Source of the DNA: Deltaproteobacteria bacterium
GTDB lineage: Bacteria > Myxococcota_A > UBA796 > GCA-2862545
Direction of reading: 5' to 3'
Length of the DNA: 64,000 nucleotides
NCBI GenBank assembly: GCA_007693595.1
Contig: REDI01000002.1
Coordinates: forward strand, 62,001 to 126,000
Part shown: positions 47,663 to 55,482 of the stretch, piece after piece
Numbering within the stretch: the stretch's first letter is position 1
Layout: every line of letters begins with the position of its first letter
Translations under genes and position numbers: made by a program
Notes under the pieces: generated by a model
The model's database searches: none
The model's input: the letters and a program-made list of their open reading frames with translations, nothing else
What the model was told of the DNA's origin: nothing

Positions 47663-50047
47663 TCAGGGCTCGAGCGGCGCCGCGTGTTGCTCGGCCCACC
47701 GCAGCATCTCCCACAGGGCGTGGCCGACGCTCTCGCGGGCCCGATAGCCATGGTCCTCGCTCGGAAGGACGACCCAGCGCACCGTGCCGCCGTGACCCTT
47801 GATGGCCTCGTACAGCCGCTCGCTCTGGATGGGGTAGGTCCCTGAGTTGCTGTCGTCGGCGCCGTGCAGGAGCAGGATGGGCTCGTCGATCTTGTGAGCG
47901 TGGGTGAAGGGGGAGAGCTCGAGGTAGGTCTGCGGTGCCTGCCAGAAGGTTCGCTCTTCGCCCTGAAAGCCGAAGGGCGTGAGGGTCCTGTTGTACGCGC
48001 CACTTCGAGCGATCCCGGCTCGGAACAGGCTGGAGTGCGCGAGCAGGTGAGCCGTCATAAAGGCGCCGTAGCTGTGGCCGCCGACAACGGTGCGATCGGG
48101 ATCGGTCACCCCACGGTCCACGAAGGTCTGGACCGCAGCCTCGGCCCCCGCGACGAGCTGCTCGATGAAGGTGTCGTTGGGCTCGTCATCGCCCTCTCCC
48201 ACGATCGGGATCGAGGGATCGTCCACCACGGCGTACCCTTGAAGGAGGAAGAAGAGGTGGGAGGACCCCCCAGGGCGCGAGAAGCCCCGATCGGTCCGAG
48301 TGACCTGGCCCGCGTCATCGCGGCTCTTGAACTCGCTGGGGTAGGCCCAGAAGATGGTCGGGAGGGGGCCGTCTCGCTTGGGGCGATAGCCGGGGGGCAG
48401 GTAGAGGGTGGCCGACAGTGGCAGGCCATCTTCACGGGTGTAGCGGACCACTTCTTTCTTGACATCAGAAAAGGCCGGGGCCCAGTCCGAGAAGGCGGTG
48501 AGGGCCTGGAGGGGTTGGCGACGATTCAGGGACCGAAGCTGGTAGTTCGGAGGCTGGGTGGCGCTCTGGCGCGAGGTGACGAAGCGCGCAGGATCGTCGA
48601 GGATCCGCACCACTTGTTCGACCCAGGGGTCCCGCGCCTGCCAGACCCGATCCGTCTGCTGCGTGGCCAGCGTATAGCGGTCATAGAAAGGGTACATGCC
48701 TTCGGGAGACCAGCCGGGGCCCGTCAGCAAGAGGGATCCTTCTTCCACGCGCAGAACCGACCAGCCATGAGGACCCCGGCGCACCGCCGGTCGACCGGGA
48801 TCGCCGTAGCGGTCTTGCGAGGAGCGGTCCCAGTGCAAGATGGGCTCGGCCTCGGGCTTGCTCGTGTCGAGCTGCCAAGTGCGCACGCGCCGGGTCCGCC
48901 ACCACGACTCGCTCACCAGGGCGAGGCCGTCGGTTCCCCACCGCACGCCCGCGTAGCGCAGCTCGCTCTGCCACAAGCGGGTAGGCTCGCCGTCGAAAGG
49001 AGCAGGCAGCGTGTAGAGCGCGTCGCGGAGCTCCGCCTCGGCCCCTGCGTCGCCCCCGTCGAGGGCCTCGACAAAGTAGAGCTCCGCCCCTTGGTCGGCC
49101 CGCCAGTAGACCGTGCGCCGACCCGTGCGGACCGAGCCGAAGGGCACGGGGACGTCGTCGGCGAGGGGCAGGTCCGAGACGAGCACGGGCTCGCCGCCCT
49201 GGATCGGCATGGCCTCGATGGTCCGGGCGAAGCGCGAGGCCGGGACGGACCGGCTCCATGGACCCCGCAGCCGCGTCACGAGCAGCCAGGAGGCGTCGGG
49301 GGAGGGCGAGACATCGTCGTAGAGATCCGCGTCGAGCAGAGGCGTGACCCGCCCTTGAAGATCGACCTTGACGATCTCGGAGGTGAGCAGATGCTCGAAG
49401 ACCCGCTCGTCGTGGGCGTCGGTCAGGAGGTTCTGGTAGGTGCGGGCCGGCGCCACCCGGCCGAGGCTCTCTTCGATCTTGGGCCCGACGGGGACGGGAT
49501 CGCGCTCAGGCGGCGCCCCATGACCCTCGGGTCGCACCTTGCACACGAGCCCTGAGCCATCGGTGAGCCAGGAGCATGGGCTGCCGTAGACCCCGTTCAA
49601 GCGCGGCCCGATCAGCCGGCGAGGCTCGGGGGCGTCGCGGGAGGTGATCCAGAGCTCGAGGCCTTCCTCGGCGATGTTCGTGAAGGCGACGTGGGCATCG
49701 TCGTAGCTCCACGAGACGTTGGTGACGCGAGCACCGGGCGGGAGCGGCACCTGGGTGCGGGCGACGCGATCGTGCCGCCCGAGGGGACGGAAGGTCATCG
49801 CGGTGTAGCCCAACGCGCCGGCACGGCCGAAAGTCCGCGGGTTCACCTGAAGCCCCGCCACCCGGAGGCGCGGCTCCGAGAGCTCGGCGATGGAGGGGAG
49901 CTCGGGCCGCGCCAGCTCGAGCATAGTGGCGTTGTCGCGCGAGAAGCTGATCGCTGGAGGGCGCGGTGCGTCGAGGGCCTCGACGATGGCGGGCGGGGGA
50001 TCCTGGTAGACCTCAGCGGCCAAGGCCAGGGCGATGAAGAGCAGCAT
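47663..50047 (-). CDS. Secreted S9 serine peptidase, glutamyl-endopeptidase-like
   Basis: A 794-residue prolyl-oligopeptidase-family enzyme. Signal peptide MLLFIALALAAE; a beta-propeller then covers residues about 60-520. The alpha/beta-hydrolase domain has Ser659 in GGHSYGAFM, Asp at 731-732 in GADDSN and His766 in SEDHGY. The N-terminal pattern (YQDPPPAIVEALDAPRPP, ELSEPRLRVAGLQVNPRT) is that of the chloroplast glutamyl endopeptidase (CGEP) group. It should cleave oligopeptides in the periplasm or medium. ATG preceded by GGGAGGT. Convergent with the CotH-like gene, seven bases apart. Confidence 0.9.
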   Translation of the reverse strand: MLLFIALALAAEVYQDPPPAIVEALDAPRPPAISFSRDNATMLELARPELPSIAELSEPRLRVAGLQVNPRTFGRAGALGYTAMTFRPLGRHDRVARTQVPLPPGARVTNVSWSYDDAHVAFTNIAEEGLELWITSRDAPEPRRLIGPRLNGVYGSPCSWLTDGSGLVCKVRPEGHGAPPERDPVPVGPKIEESLGRVAPARTYQNLLTDAHDERVFEHLLTSEIVKVDLQGRVTPLLDADLYDDVSPSPDASWLLVTRLRGPWSRSVPASRFARTIEAMPIQGGEPVLVSDLPLADDVPVPFGSVRTGRRTVYWRADQGAELYFVEALDGGDAGAEAELRDALYTLPAPFDGEPTRLWQSELRYAGVRWGTDGLALVSESWWRTRRVRTWQLDTSKPEAEPILHWDRSSQDRYGDPGRPAVRRGPHGWSVLRVEEGSLLLTGPGWSPEGMYPFYDRYTLATQQTDRVWQARDPWVEQVVRILDDPARFVTSRQSATQPPNYQLRSLNRRQPLQALTAFSDWAPAFSDVKKEVVRYTREDGLPLSATLYLPPGYRPKRDGPLPTIFWAYPSEFKSRDDAGQVTRTDRGFSRPGGSSHLFFLLQGYAVVDDPSIPIVGEGDDEPNDTFIEQLVAGAEAAVQTFVDRGVTDPDRTVVGGHSYGAFMTAHLLAHSSLFRAGIARSGAYNRTLTPFGFQGEERTFWQAPQTYLELSPFTHAHKIDEPILLLHGADDSNSGTYPIQSERLYEAIKGHGGTVRWVVLPSEDHGYRARESVGHALWEMLRWAEQHAAPLEP

Positions 50048-50176
50048 GGAGACCTCCCGTGGGCTGGCAGCGAGCTCGAAAGGCGCGCCCCTCAGCGAGT
50101 GGTCGCTCCACTAACGGCTCCTCAGCCGGCTGGGATCCAAGCAGCGCAGGCCCGCCTGCGGTACGCTCCCCCCCCC

Positions 50177-51706
50177 ATGGCTGACCTCCACCTGCCAAGC
50201 CTCATCGCCCTCGGGCTGCTCTACCTCGCCGTCTTCGGCGTAGGCCTCTGGGCCTCTCGACCCCGCCGAGACAGCGAGGGCGTCGAAGAGCTCCTCCTTG
50301 CCGGCCGATCGCTCCCCCTGTGGGTCGGCCTGCTCACGATGACCGCGACCTGGGTCGGTGGCGGCTACATCAGCGGTACGGCAGAGCAAACCTATCAGTC
50401 CGGACTACTCTGGGGGGCTCAGGCCGGGATCGGCTACGCCCTGGCCTTGGTGATCGGGGGGCTCGTCTTCGCGCGGGTGATGCGCCGTCACGGCTTCTCG
50501 ACCCTGGTCGATCCCCTCGAGGCGCGCTTTGGACGCCACGCCGCCGTCGTGCTGATGATCCCCGCCGTGCTCGCGGAGGTCTTCTGGAGCGGGGCCATCC
50601 TGGTCGCGCTGGGCACGAGCTTCGGGGCCGTGATCGGCATCGATCTCACCACCGCGATCCTCTCGTCCGCTTCGGTCGCCGTCGCCTATACCGTCTTCGG
50701 AGGTCTTCGCGCCGTCGCCTATACCGATGTGCTGCAGCTCGGCTTGATCCTCGGGGGCCTGGGCCTCGCTGTCCCGTTCGTCATCACCACGGCCGGCGGC
50801 TTCACCCAGCTCGAGCTCAGCGCTGGCGAGATCACCGCCTTGGGCGAGGGCCTCACCTACGGCGACTGGATGTTGGTCTTCATTCTGGGTGGGATCCCCT
50901 GGAACGTCTACTTCCAGCGTATCCTCGCCACCCCCGATCCCCCGACGGCCGCCAAGACCTCGATCTGGGCGGGCCTGCTCTGTGGCCTGATGGCGATCCC
51001 CCCTCTGCTCCTGGGCCTCGCCGCCTCCTCGATCGACTGGGCCGCTCTCGACACCGGAGGGGTCGATGTCGTGGCGGGGCTCGAGGACAGCCCGGCGATG
51101 GTGCTGCCGTACCTGCTGCGCTACGCCGTGCCGACCTGGGTCGGCGTCCTGGGGCTCGGTGCCGTGGGGGCCGCGGTCATGTCCTCGGTCGATAGCTCGA
51201 TCCTCTCCGGAGCCTCGCTCCTTGCCTGGAACGGCTACCGCCGCCTGCTTCGCCCCCGCGCGACCGCCCGGCAGATCACCCGCCTGGTCCGGGTCCTGGT
51301 GGTGCTCCTCGGCGGCATCGCCACCTGGCTGGCGCTCTCGGTCGGGAGCGTGGCCGCCCTGTGGTACCTCTGCGGCGATCTGGTCTACACCATCCTCTTT
51401 CCCCAGCTCACCCTCGCGCTCTTCGACAAGCGGGCCAACCGGACCGGCGCGCTGGCCGGGCTGTTCATCTCCGTCCTGCTCCGCCTGGGCGCTGGCGAGC
51501 CGACCCTGGGCCTGCCCGCTTTCCTGCCCTACCCCGAGCTCGACGGCCACTTCCCCTTCCGCACCGTCGCGATGCTCGCGGGCCTCGGCACCGCGCTGGC
51601 GGTCTCACGGCTGACCACGAGCCTCGATCCGCCAAGACCCCTGCGCAACGTCGCGGCGCCGCCCGCCGAAGAGCCCCCGACGGACGCGACCGCTCCGGCG
51701 CGATAA
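50177..51706 (+). CDS. Sodium:solute symporter, high-affinity choline transporter (CHT1/SLC5A7)-like
   Basis: A 509-residue inner-membrane symporter of about 13 TM segments. Beyond the general SSS fold it follows the animal choline transporter SLC5A7 closely: WVGGGYISGTAEQTYQ, VFGGLRAVAYTDVLQL, PWNVYFQRILA, GAVGAAVMSSVDSSILSGAS and LWYLCGDLVYTILFPQL (recalled comparison, not an alignment). Predicted Na+-coupled choline uptake. The next gene, 31 bases on, encodes phosphatidylcholine synthase, which consumes choline. GGTAC at 50160-50164 may be the -10 element; no SD stands out in the C-run before the ATG. Confidence 0.85.
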   Translation: MADLHLPSLIALGLLYLAVFGVGLWASRPRRDSEGVEELLLAGRSLPLWVGLLTMTATWVGGGYISGTAEQTYQSGLLWGAQAGIGYALALVIGGLVFARVMRRHGFSTLVDPLEARFGRHAAVVLMIPAVLAEVFWSGAILVALGTSFGAVIGIDLTTAILSSASVAVAYTVFGGLRAVAYTDVLQLGLILGGLGLAVPFVITTAGGFTQLELSAGEITALGEGLTYGDWMLVFILGGIPWNVYFQRILATPDPPTAAKTSIWAGLLCGLMAIPPLLLGLAASSIDWAALDTGGVDVVAGLEDSPAMVLPYLLRYAVPTWVGVLGLGAVGAAVMSSVDSSILSGASLLAWNGYRRLLRPRATARQITRLVRVLVVLLGGIATWLALSVGSVAALWYLCGDLVYTILFPQLTLALFDKRANRTGALAGLFISVLLRLGAGEPTLGLPAFLPYPELDGHFPFRTVAMLAGLGTALAVSRLTTSLDPPRPLRNVAAPPAEEPPTDATAPAR

Positions 51707-51737
51707 GGCCCCTGCTCGTCGTGACCTCGGAGCCTCT

Positions 51738-52472
51738 GTGACCGCTGCTTCCCCGCTGCATCGCCTCGCCGCCTGGTCGGTCCACGCCTACACCTCCCTG
51801 GGCCTGCCCCTCGCGGTGGTCGCAGCCCTCGCGCTGTTCAACGACGACGCTCAGAGCTTCTTCCTCGCCCTGTGCGCCGCGGTCTTCGTGGACGCGACCG
51901 ACGGCTTCCTCGCGCGAGCCGTCAAGGTGCGAGAGGTCCTTCCCGACTTCGACGGCCGACGTCTCGACGACATCGTCGACTTCATCACCTTCGCGCTGCT
52001 GCCCACCCTCGCCGTGATCCAGTTCGGGCTCTTTCCCGAGGGCTTCGCCTTCGCGGCCGTGATCCCCCTGCTCGCCAGCGGCTACGGCTTCTGCCAGGAC
52101 CAGGCCAAGACCGACGAGTCCTTCGTCGGGTTTCCTAGCTACTGGAACATCGTGATCATGTACCTCTACCTCCTCGAGCTCGGCCCTTGGGTGAACCTCG
52201 GGGTCCTGATCACCCTGTCGGTCCTGGTCTTCGTCCCCATCCACTACGTCTACCCCACCCGAACCCGAATGCTCCGCCCAGTCACCGTCATCGGCGGCTT
52301 CAGCTGGGCGGCCGTCATGGTGCTCCTCATGCTCCAGATCGAGGCGAGCTGGGCCAAGCCCGTGGCGCTGGTTTCCCTGGTCTACCCCGTCTACTACTTC
52401 GCCCTAAGCGCGGTAAATCACGCCCGAATCACCCGGCAGCTCCGCGCCACACAGCGCGACGCGGCCGCCTAG
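51738..52472 (+). CDS. pcs: Phosphatidylcholine synthase
   Basis: A 244-residue membrane CDP-alcohol phosphatidyltransferase joining choline to CDP-diacylglycerol to give phosphatidylcholine and CMP. The active-site motif fits the Pcs-specific form DG-x2-AR-x12-G-x3-D-x3-D exactly: DGFLAR, twelve residues, then GRRLDDIVD. About seven TM helices. Length is typical for Pcs (235-260). GTG start with GGAG upstream. It is directly downstream of the choline transporter gene, an apparent two-gene operon. Confidence 0.9.
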   Translation: MTAASPLHRLAAWSVHAYTSLGLPLAVVAALALFNDDAQSFFLALCAAVFVDATDGFLARAVKVREVLPDFDGRRLDDIVDFITFALLPTLAVIQFGLFPEGFAFAAVIPLLASGYGFCQDQAKTDESFVGFPSYWNIVIMYLYLLELGPWVNLGVLITLSVLVFVPIHYVYPTRTRMLRPVTVIGGFSWAAVMVLLMLQIEASWAKPVALVSLVYPVYYFALSAVNHARITRQLRATQRDAAA

Positions 52473-52493
52473 ACCGCGATCGTGGCCCGCAGC

Positions 52494-53738
52494 TCACACC
52501 ACCTCACCCATGAGCGCTTCGAGGCAGGGAGCCACGACCTCGCGCAGGGCACGGCGGGCGACCTCGGTCTCGAGGGCCGTGGGCAGCACCCCCCACGAAG
52601 CGCAGGAGGCAGAGGGGCCCTCGTCGGGCTGAGCCTCACGCGCCGCGTAGGAGGCATCAGCCTGGGCGAGGAGCTCCGCGCAGCCGTTGAGCAGGCTCGG
52701 ATCGCGGCGCGCGGCCCACGCGACGAAGCGCCAAGCCAGCGCCGCGTGGCCCGCCTCATCGTCCGCGACCCCACGAAGGATCAAGTCTAACCCAGGGTGG
52801 ACCGCACGGTCTCGGGCCTCGCCCGCCAAGGCGGCGGCGAGCGTCTCGTTGATGCAGCCTTCGCTGAAGGCGGCGAGCGCGGCATCGCGCAGCGTCGGAT
52901 GAGCCACCGCGCCGTGGGTGTCGAGGGGGCCGGGGGCCCGCCCCTCGCCGGCGAGGCTGGAGGCGATCGCGAAGGCATCGGCTGCATGTCGGACCTCGTC
53001 GCGAGTCGCCTCGCTCGCGGCCAGGAGCAGCTCGGAGGGGGCGCCGAACTGTAGAAGGTCGAGGGTAAAGGTTGCGAAGCTAGCGATGGAGGCGTGCTCT
53101 GTGAGCGCCGTCCGGACCCAGTGAGCCTCGAGCTCGGCCCGCAGGGGTGCGGGCAGGGCGCGCAGCGCATCGTTCAGCGAGCTGCTGAGCGGGCCCCAGG
53201 GCGCGCTCACCACCACCTCGGCGGTACGGGCTCGACCCTCGGCCACAAAGGGGCGACCCACGGCGATCAGAGGCTCAAAATGGAAGTTGTAGCAACATTC
53301 GTCGATCCGTCCGGGATCGGGGCCGCAGGTGGGGGTGACCCGAGCATAGGCGCCGATGCTCCCCTCCGAAAAGTCGAGGACCCCCTCGATCCAGGCCGGC
53401 GCCGTCTCTTGGGTGAGCACAGGACACCGCACGTCGACCGCATCCTCGCAGAGGAAGACCTCCTCGGGCCAGTCGAAGGACTCGGGGTGCAGCTCCTCAC
53501 GCCCGTCGGGGAGCGAGTAGTCACACATTCGCGCGAGGTCCGTGTCCGTGTCCGTGTCCGTGTCCGTGTCCGTGTCTGTGTCTGTGTCTGTGTCGGTGTC
53601 TGTGTCTGTGTCTGTGTCGGTATCAGACTCCGTCGACAGGACGGAATCGACCCCTTCGTCCTCACCGCAGGCCGAGAGCGCCAGGGTGGTGAGGGTCGCG
53701 AGGAGGAGGTGGCGGCGCAGGGGGGTCAGATCGACCAT
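52494..53738 (-). CDS. Lipoprotein with (TD)n linker and ferritin-like domain
   Basis: A 414-residue protein. Signal and lipobox LSAC are followed by a linker of about 14 consecutive Thr-Asp pairs, encoded by a hexanucleotide repeat. A Cys-containing middle domain follows. Residues about 195-400 form a ferritin-like four-helix bundle: TEHASIASFATF, ATRDEVRHAADA, NETLAAALAGEA and DDEAGHAALAWRF supply Glu and ExxH residues for a di-iron site. Such proteins are common in Myxococcota envelopes. ATG at 53738 has GGAG six bases upstream. Possible peroxide/iron handling or oxidase role. Confidence 0.82.
   Translation of the reverse strand: MVDLTPLRRHLLLATLTTLALSACGEDEGVDSVLSTESDTDTDTDTDTDTDTDTDTDTDTDTDTDTDLARMCDYSLPDGREELHPESFDWPEEVFLCEDAVDVRCPVLTQETAPAWIEGVLDFSEGSIGAYARVTPTCGPDPGRIDECCYNFHFEPLIAVGRPFVAEGRARTAEVVVSAPWGPLSSSLNDALRALPAPLRAELEAHWVRTALTEHASIASFATFTLDLLQFGAPSELLLAASEATRDEVRHAADAFAIASSLAGEGRAPGPLDTHGAVAHPTLRDAALAAFSEGCINETLAAALAGEARDRAVHPGLDLILRGVADDEAGHAALAWRFVAWAARRDPSLLNGCAELLAQADASYAAREAQPDEGPSASCASWGVLPTALETEVARRALREVVAPCLEALMGEVV
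53541..53620 (-). repeat. Hexanucleotide repeat encoding the Thr-Asp linker
   Basis: About 13 copies of CGTGTC/TGTGTC/GGTGTC in a row (minus strand GACACG-like), encoding alternating Asp and Thr. The first five copies are identical (CGTGTC). Six-base units keep the frame when copies are gained or lost, so the linker length can vary by slippage. Confidence 0.9.
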
Positions 53739-53874
53739 GAGCGACTCCAGGGCGGGGATGAGGGGCGCAGTATATCGCGTGCACTCCCCCCTCGTTGTGG
53801 CCCGCTGAATCGGCTGGAGCCCACCCGCTCGGAGCGGGCGGCGGCGTACAGAGCCCCCGGTTGGAGCGCCAAGC

Positions 53875-54525
53875 TCAGGCCGACTTGAGCACCTGGATGG
53901 CCGCCGCGCGGTCGGGCGCACCATAGATCCCCGAGCCGGACACGAGCACGTGAGCGCCTGCGCTGGTGAAGCGATCGGCGTTGTCGACCTTGACTCCGCC
54001 GTCGACCTCGATGAGCGTCCGCAGGCCGCGCTGGTCGATCTTTCGGCGAAGTCGCTCGATCTTGGGAAAGATCGACTCGATGAGGCTCTGGCCCCCGAAG
54101 CCCGGGTTCACGCTCATAATCAACACCAGGTCGAGCTCGTCGAGAACATACTCCAGCACCGACTCATGGGTGTGGGGGTTGAGGGCCACGCCGACCTTCG
54201 CCCCGGTCGCCTGAACCGCTTGGATCGAGCGGTGAAGGTGCACACAGGCCTCGGCGTGCACCGTGATCTGACTCGCGCCCGCGTCGCGGTAAGCCTGCAC
54301 GCTCGCGTCAGGGCGCTCGATCATCAGGTGCACATCCAAGAAGGCGTCCATGGCGTGCCGGCGCACCGCCGCGACCACCGGCGGACCGATGGTCAAGTTG
54401 GGCACGAAGTGGCCGTCCATGACGTCGACGTGGATCCAGTCCGCGCCTTTGTCGAGCACATCCGCGACGTCGCGGGCGAGGTTCCCGAAGTCCGCGGAGA
54501 GGATAGAGGGGGCGACGACAGCCAT
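53875..54525 (-). CDS. rpe: Ribulose-phosphate 3-epimerase
   Basis: A 216-residue TIM-barrel enzyme interconverting ribulose 5-phosphate and xylulose 5-phosphate. APSILSADFGNL, HVDVMDGHFVPNLTIG, DVHLMIERP, VNPGFGGQ and EVDGGVKVDNA carry the metal-binding His/Asp and catalytic Asp residues. ATG at 54525 with AGGAGT upstream; one base after the fmt stop, so co-transcribed. Confidence 0.96.
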   Translation of the reverse strand: MAVVAPSILSADFGNLARDVADVLDKGADWIHVDVMDGHFVPNLTIGPPVVAAVRRHAMDAFLDVHLMIERPDASVQAYRDAGASQITVHAEACVHLHRSIQAVQATGAKVGVALNPHTHESVLEYVLDELDLVLIMSVNPGFGGQSLIESIFPKIERLRRKIDQRGLRTLIEVDGGVKVDNADRFTSAGAHVLVSGSGIYGAPDRAAAIQVLKSA

Positions 54526-54526
54526 G

Positions 54527-55450
54527 TCAGGACTCCTGGTGGGGGAGGGGCTCGCCTGGGACCAGCCGCGCTCCGTTCGCAAAGTCAGCGCCAGCGACCG
54601 CCTTTCGGCCCGGCGGGCAGACCTCTTCGAGGTGGAGCGCGCCCTCGCCACAGGCGATCCGAAGCTCCGGCGAGGTGGAGAGCACCGTGCCCGGCGCCCC
54701 TTGGCCCTGGGTCGGTCTCGCCCGCAAAATCTTGAGCGGCCCCTTGCGCCAGGGGACCCAGCCCCCCGGCCAGGGGGTCATGGCCCGGATGGTTCGGTCG
54801 AGCACGTCGGCGGGGGCGCTCCAGTCGAGGCGCCCGCTCTGGCGATCGATCTTGGTGGCGTAGGTCGAGGGGCCTCGCTGGGGCTCGGGCTCTCGCTCCG
54901 CGACGACGGCCAAGGCCTCGAGCGCGACCTGTGCCGAGAGCTCCGCCAAGGTGTCGTGCAGCTCACCCGCCGTGATCCGAGGAGGCATAGCTACGGTCCG
55001 GCGCACGTAGACCGGCCCCTCATCGAGGGCCTCGACCATGCGCTGTGCACACACCCCGGTCTGGGTGTCGCCCGCCAGGATCGCGGCCTGGATCGGCGCA
55101 GCACCCCGCCAACGGGGCAGGAGCGAGGCGTGCAGGTTGATGCAGCCATGGGCCGGGGCGTCGAGCAGCCGGGCCGGCAGGATCCGGCCGTAGGCGATGA
55201 CGACAGATACGTCGGCCTGGAGCCCGACGTACCGCTCGGGGAAGGGACCGCTGCGGAGCGCCTTGGGCTGGGCGGTGGGCAGACCGAGCTCGCGGGCGAC
55301 CTGGATCACAGGGGGGCTACGGAGCTTCTGGCCACGACCGACAGGGCGATCGGGCTGCGCGACCACCAGCACCACCTCGTGATCCGCCCTGTGGATCGCC
55401 CGCAGGGTCGGCACCGCGAAGTCTGGGGTTCCCATAAAGATGACGCGCAC
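54527..55450 (-). CDS. fmt: Methionyl-tRNA formyltransferase
   Basis: A 307-residue enzyme transferring formyl from 10-formyl-THF to initiator Met-tRNA. MRVIFMGTPDFAVPTL opens the Rossmann half. The catalytic Asn-His-Asp region is represented by GCINLHASLLPRWRGAAPI (SLLPxxRG motif), and the C-terminal OB domain is present. GTG start at 55450 with GGAGG four bases upstream. In a minus-strand run copA, fmt, rpe. No def or rsmB next to it. Confidence 0.95.
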   Translation of the reverse strand: MRVIFMGTPDFAVPTLRAIHRADHEVVLVVAQPDRPVGRGQKLRSPPVIQVARELGLPTAQPKALRSGPFPERYVGLQADVSVVIAYGRILPARLLDAPAHGCINLHASLLPRWRGAAPIQAAILAGDTQTGVCAQRMVEALDEGPVYVRRTVAMPPRITAGELHDTLAELSAQVALEALAVVAEREPEPQRGPSTYATKIDRQSGRLDWSAPADVLDRTIRAMTPWPGGWVPWRKGPLKILRARPTQGQGAPGTVLSTSPELRIACGEGALHLEEVCPPGRKAVAGADFANGARLVPGEPLPHQES

Positions 55451-55482
55451 AGGGCCTCCGAGAGGCACTCGCCTATCGCAGG

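Noticed and set aside
49691-50176. A 162-residue N-terminal extension of the choline transporter frame
   Set aside because: It runs antisense through the S9 peptidase gene. The SSS family begins near MADLHLPSLIALG, so the ATG at 50177 is used.
53094-53888. Plus-strand frame with Val-Arg and Val-Cys runs
   Set aside because: It is the hexanucleotide tract of the ferritin-like lipoprotein read on the wrong strand.
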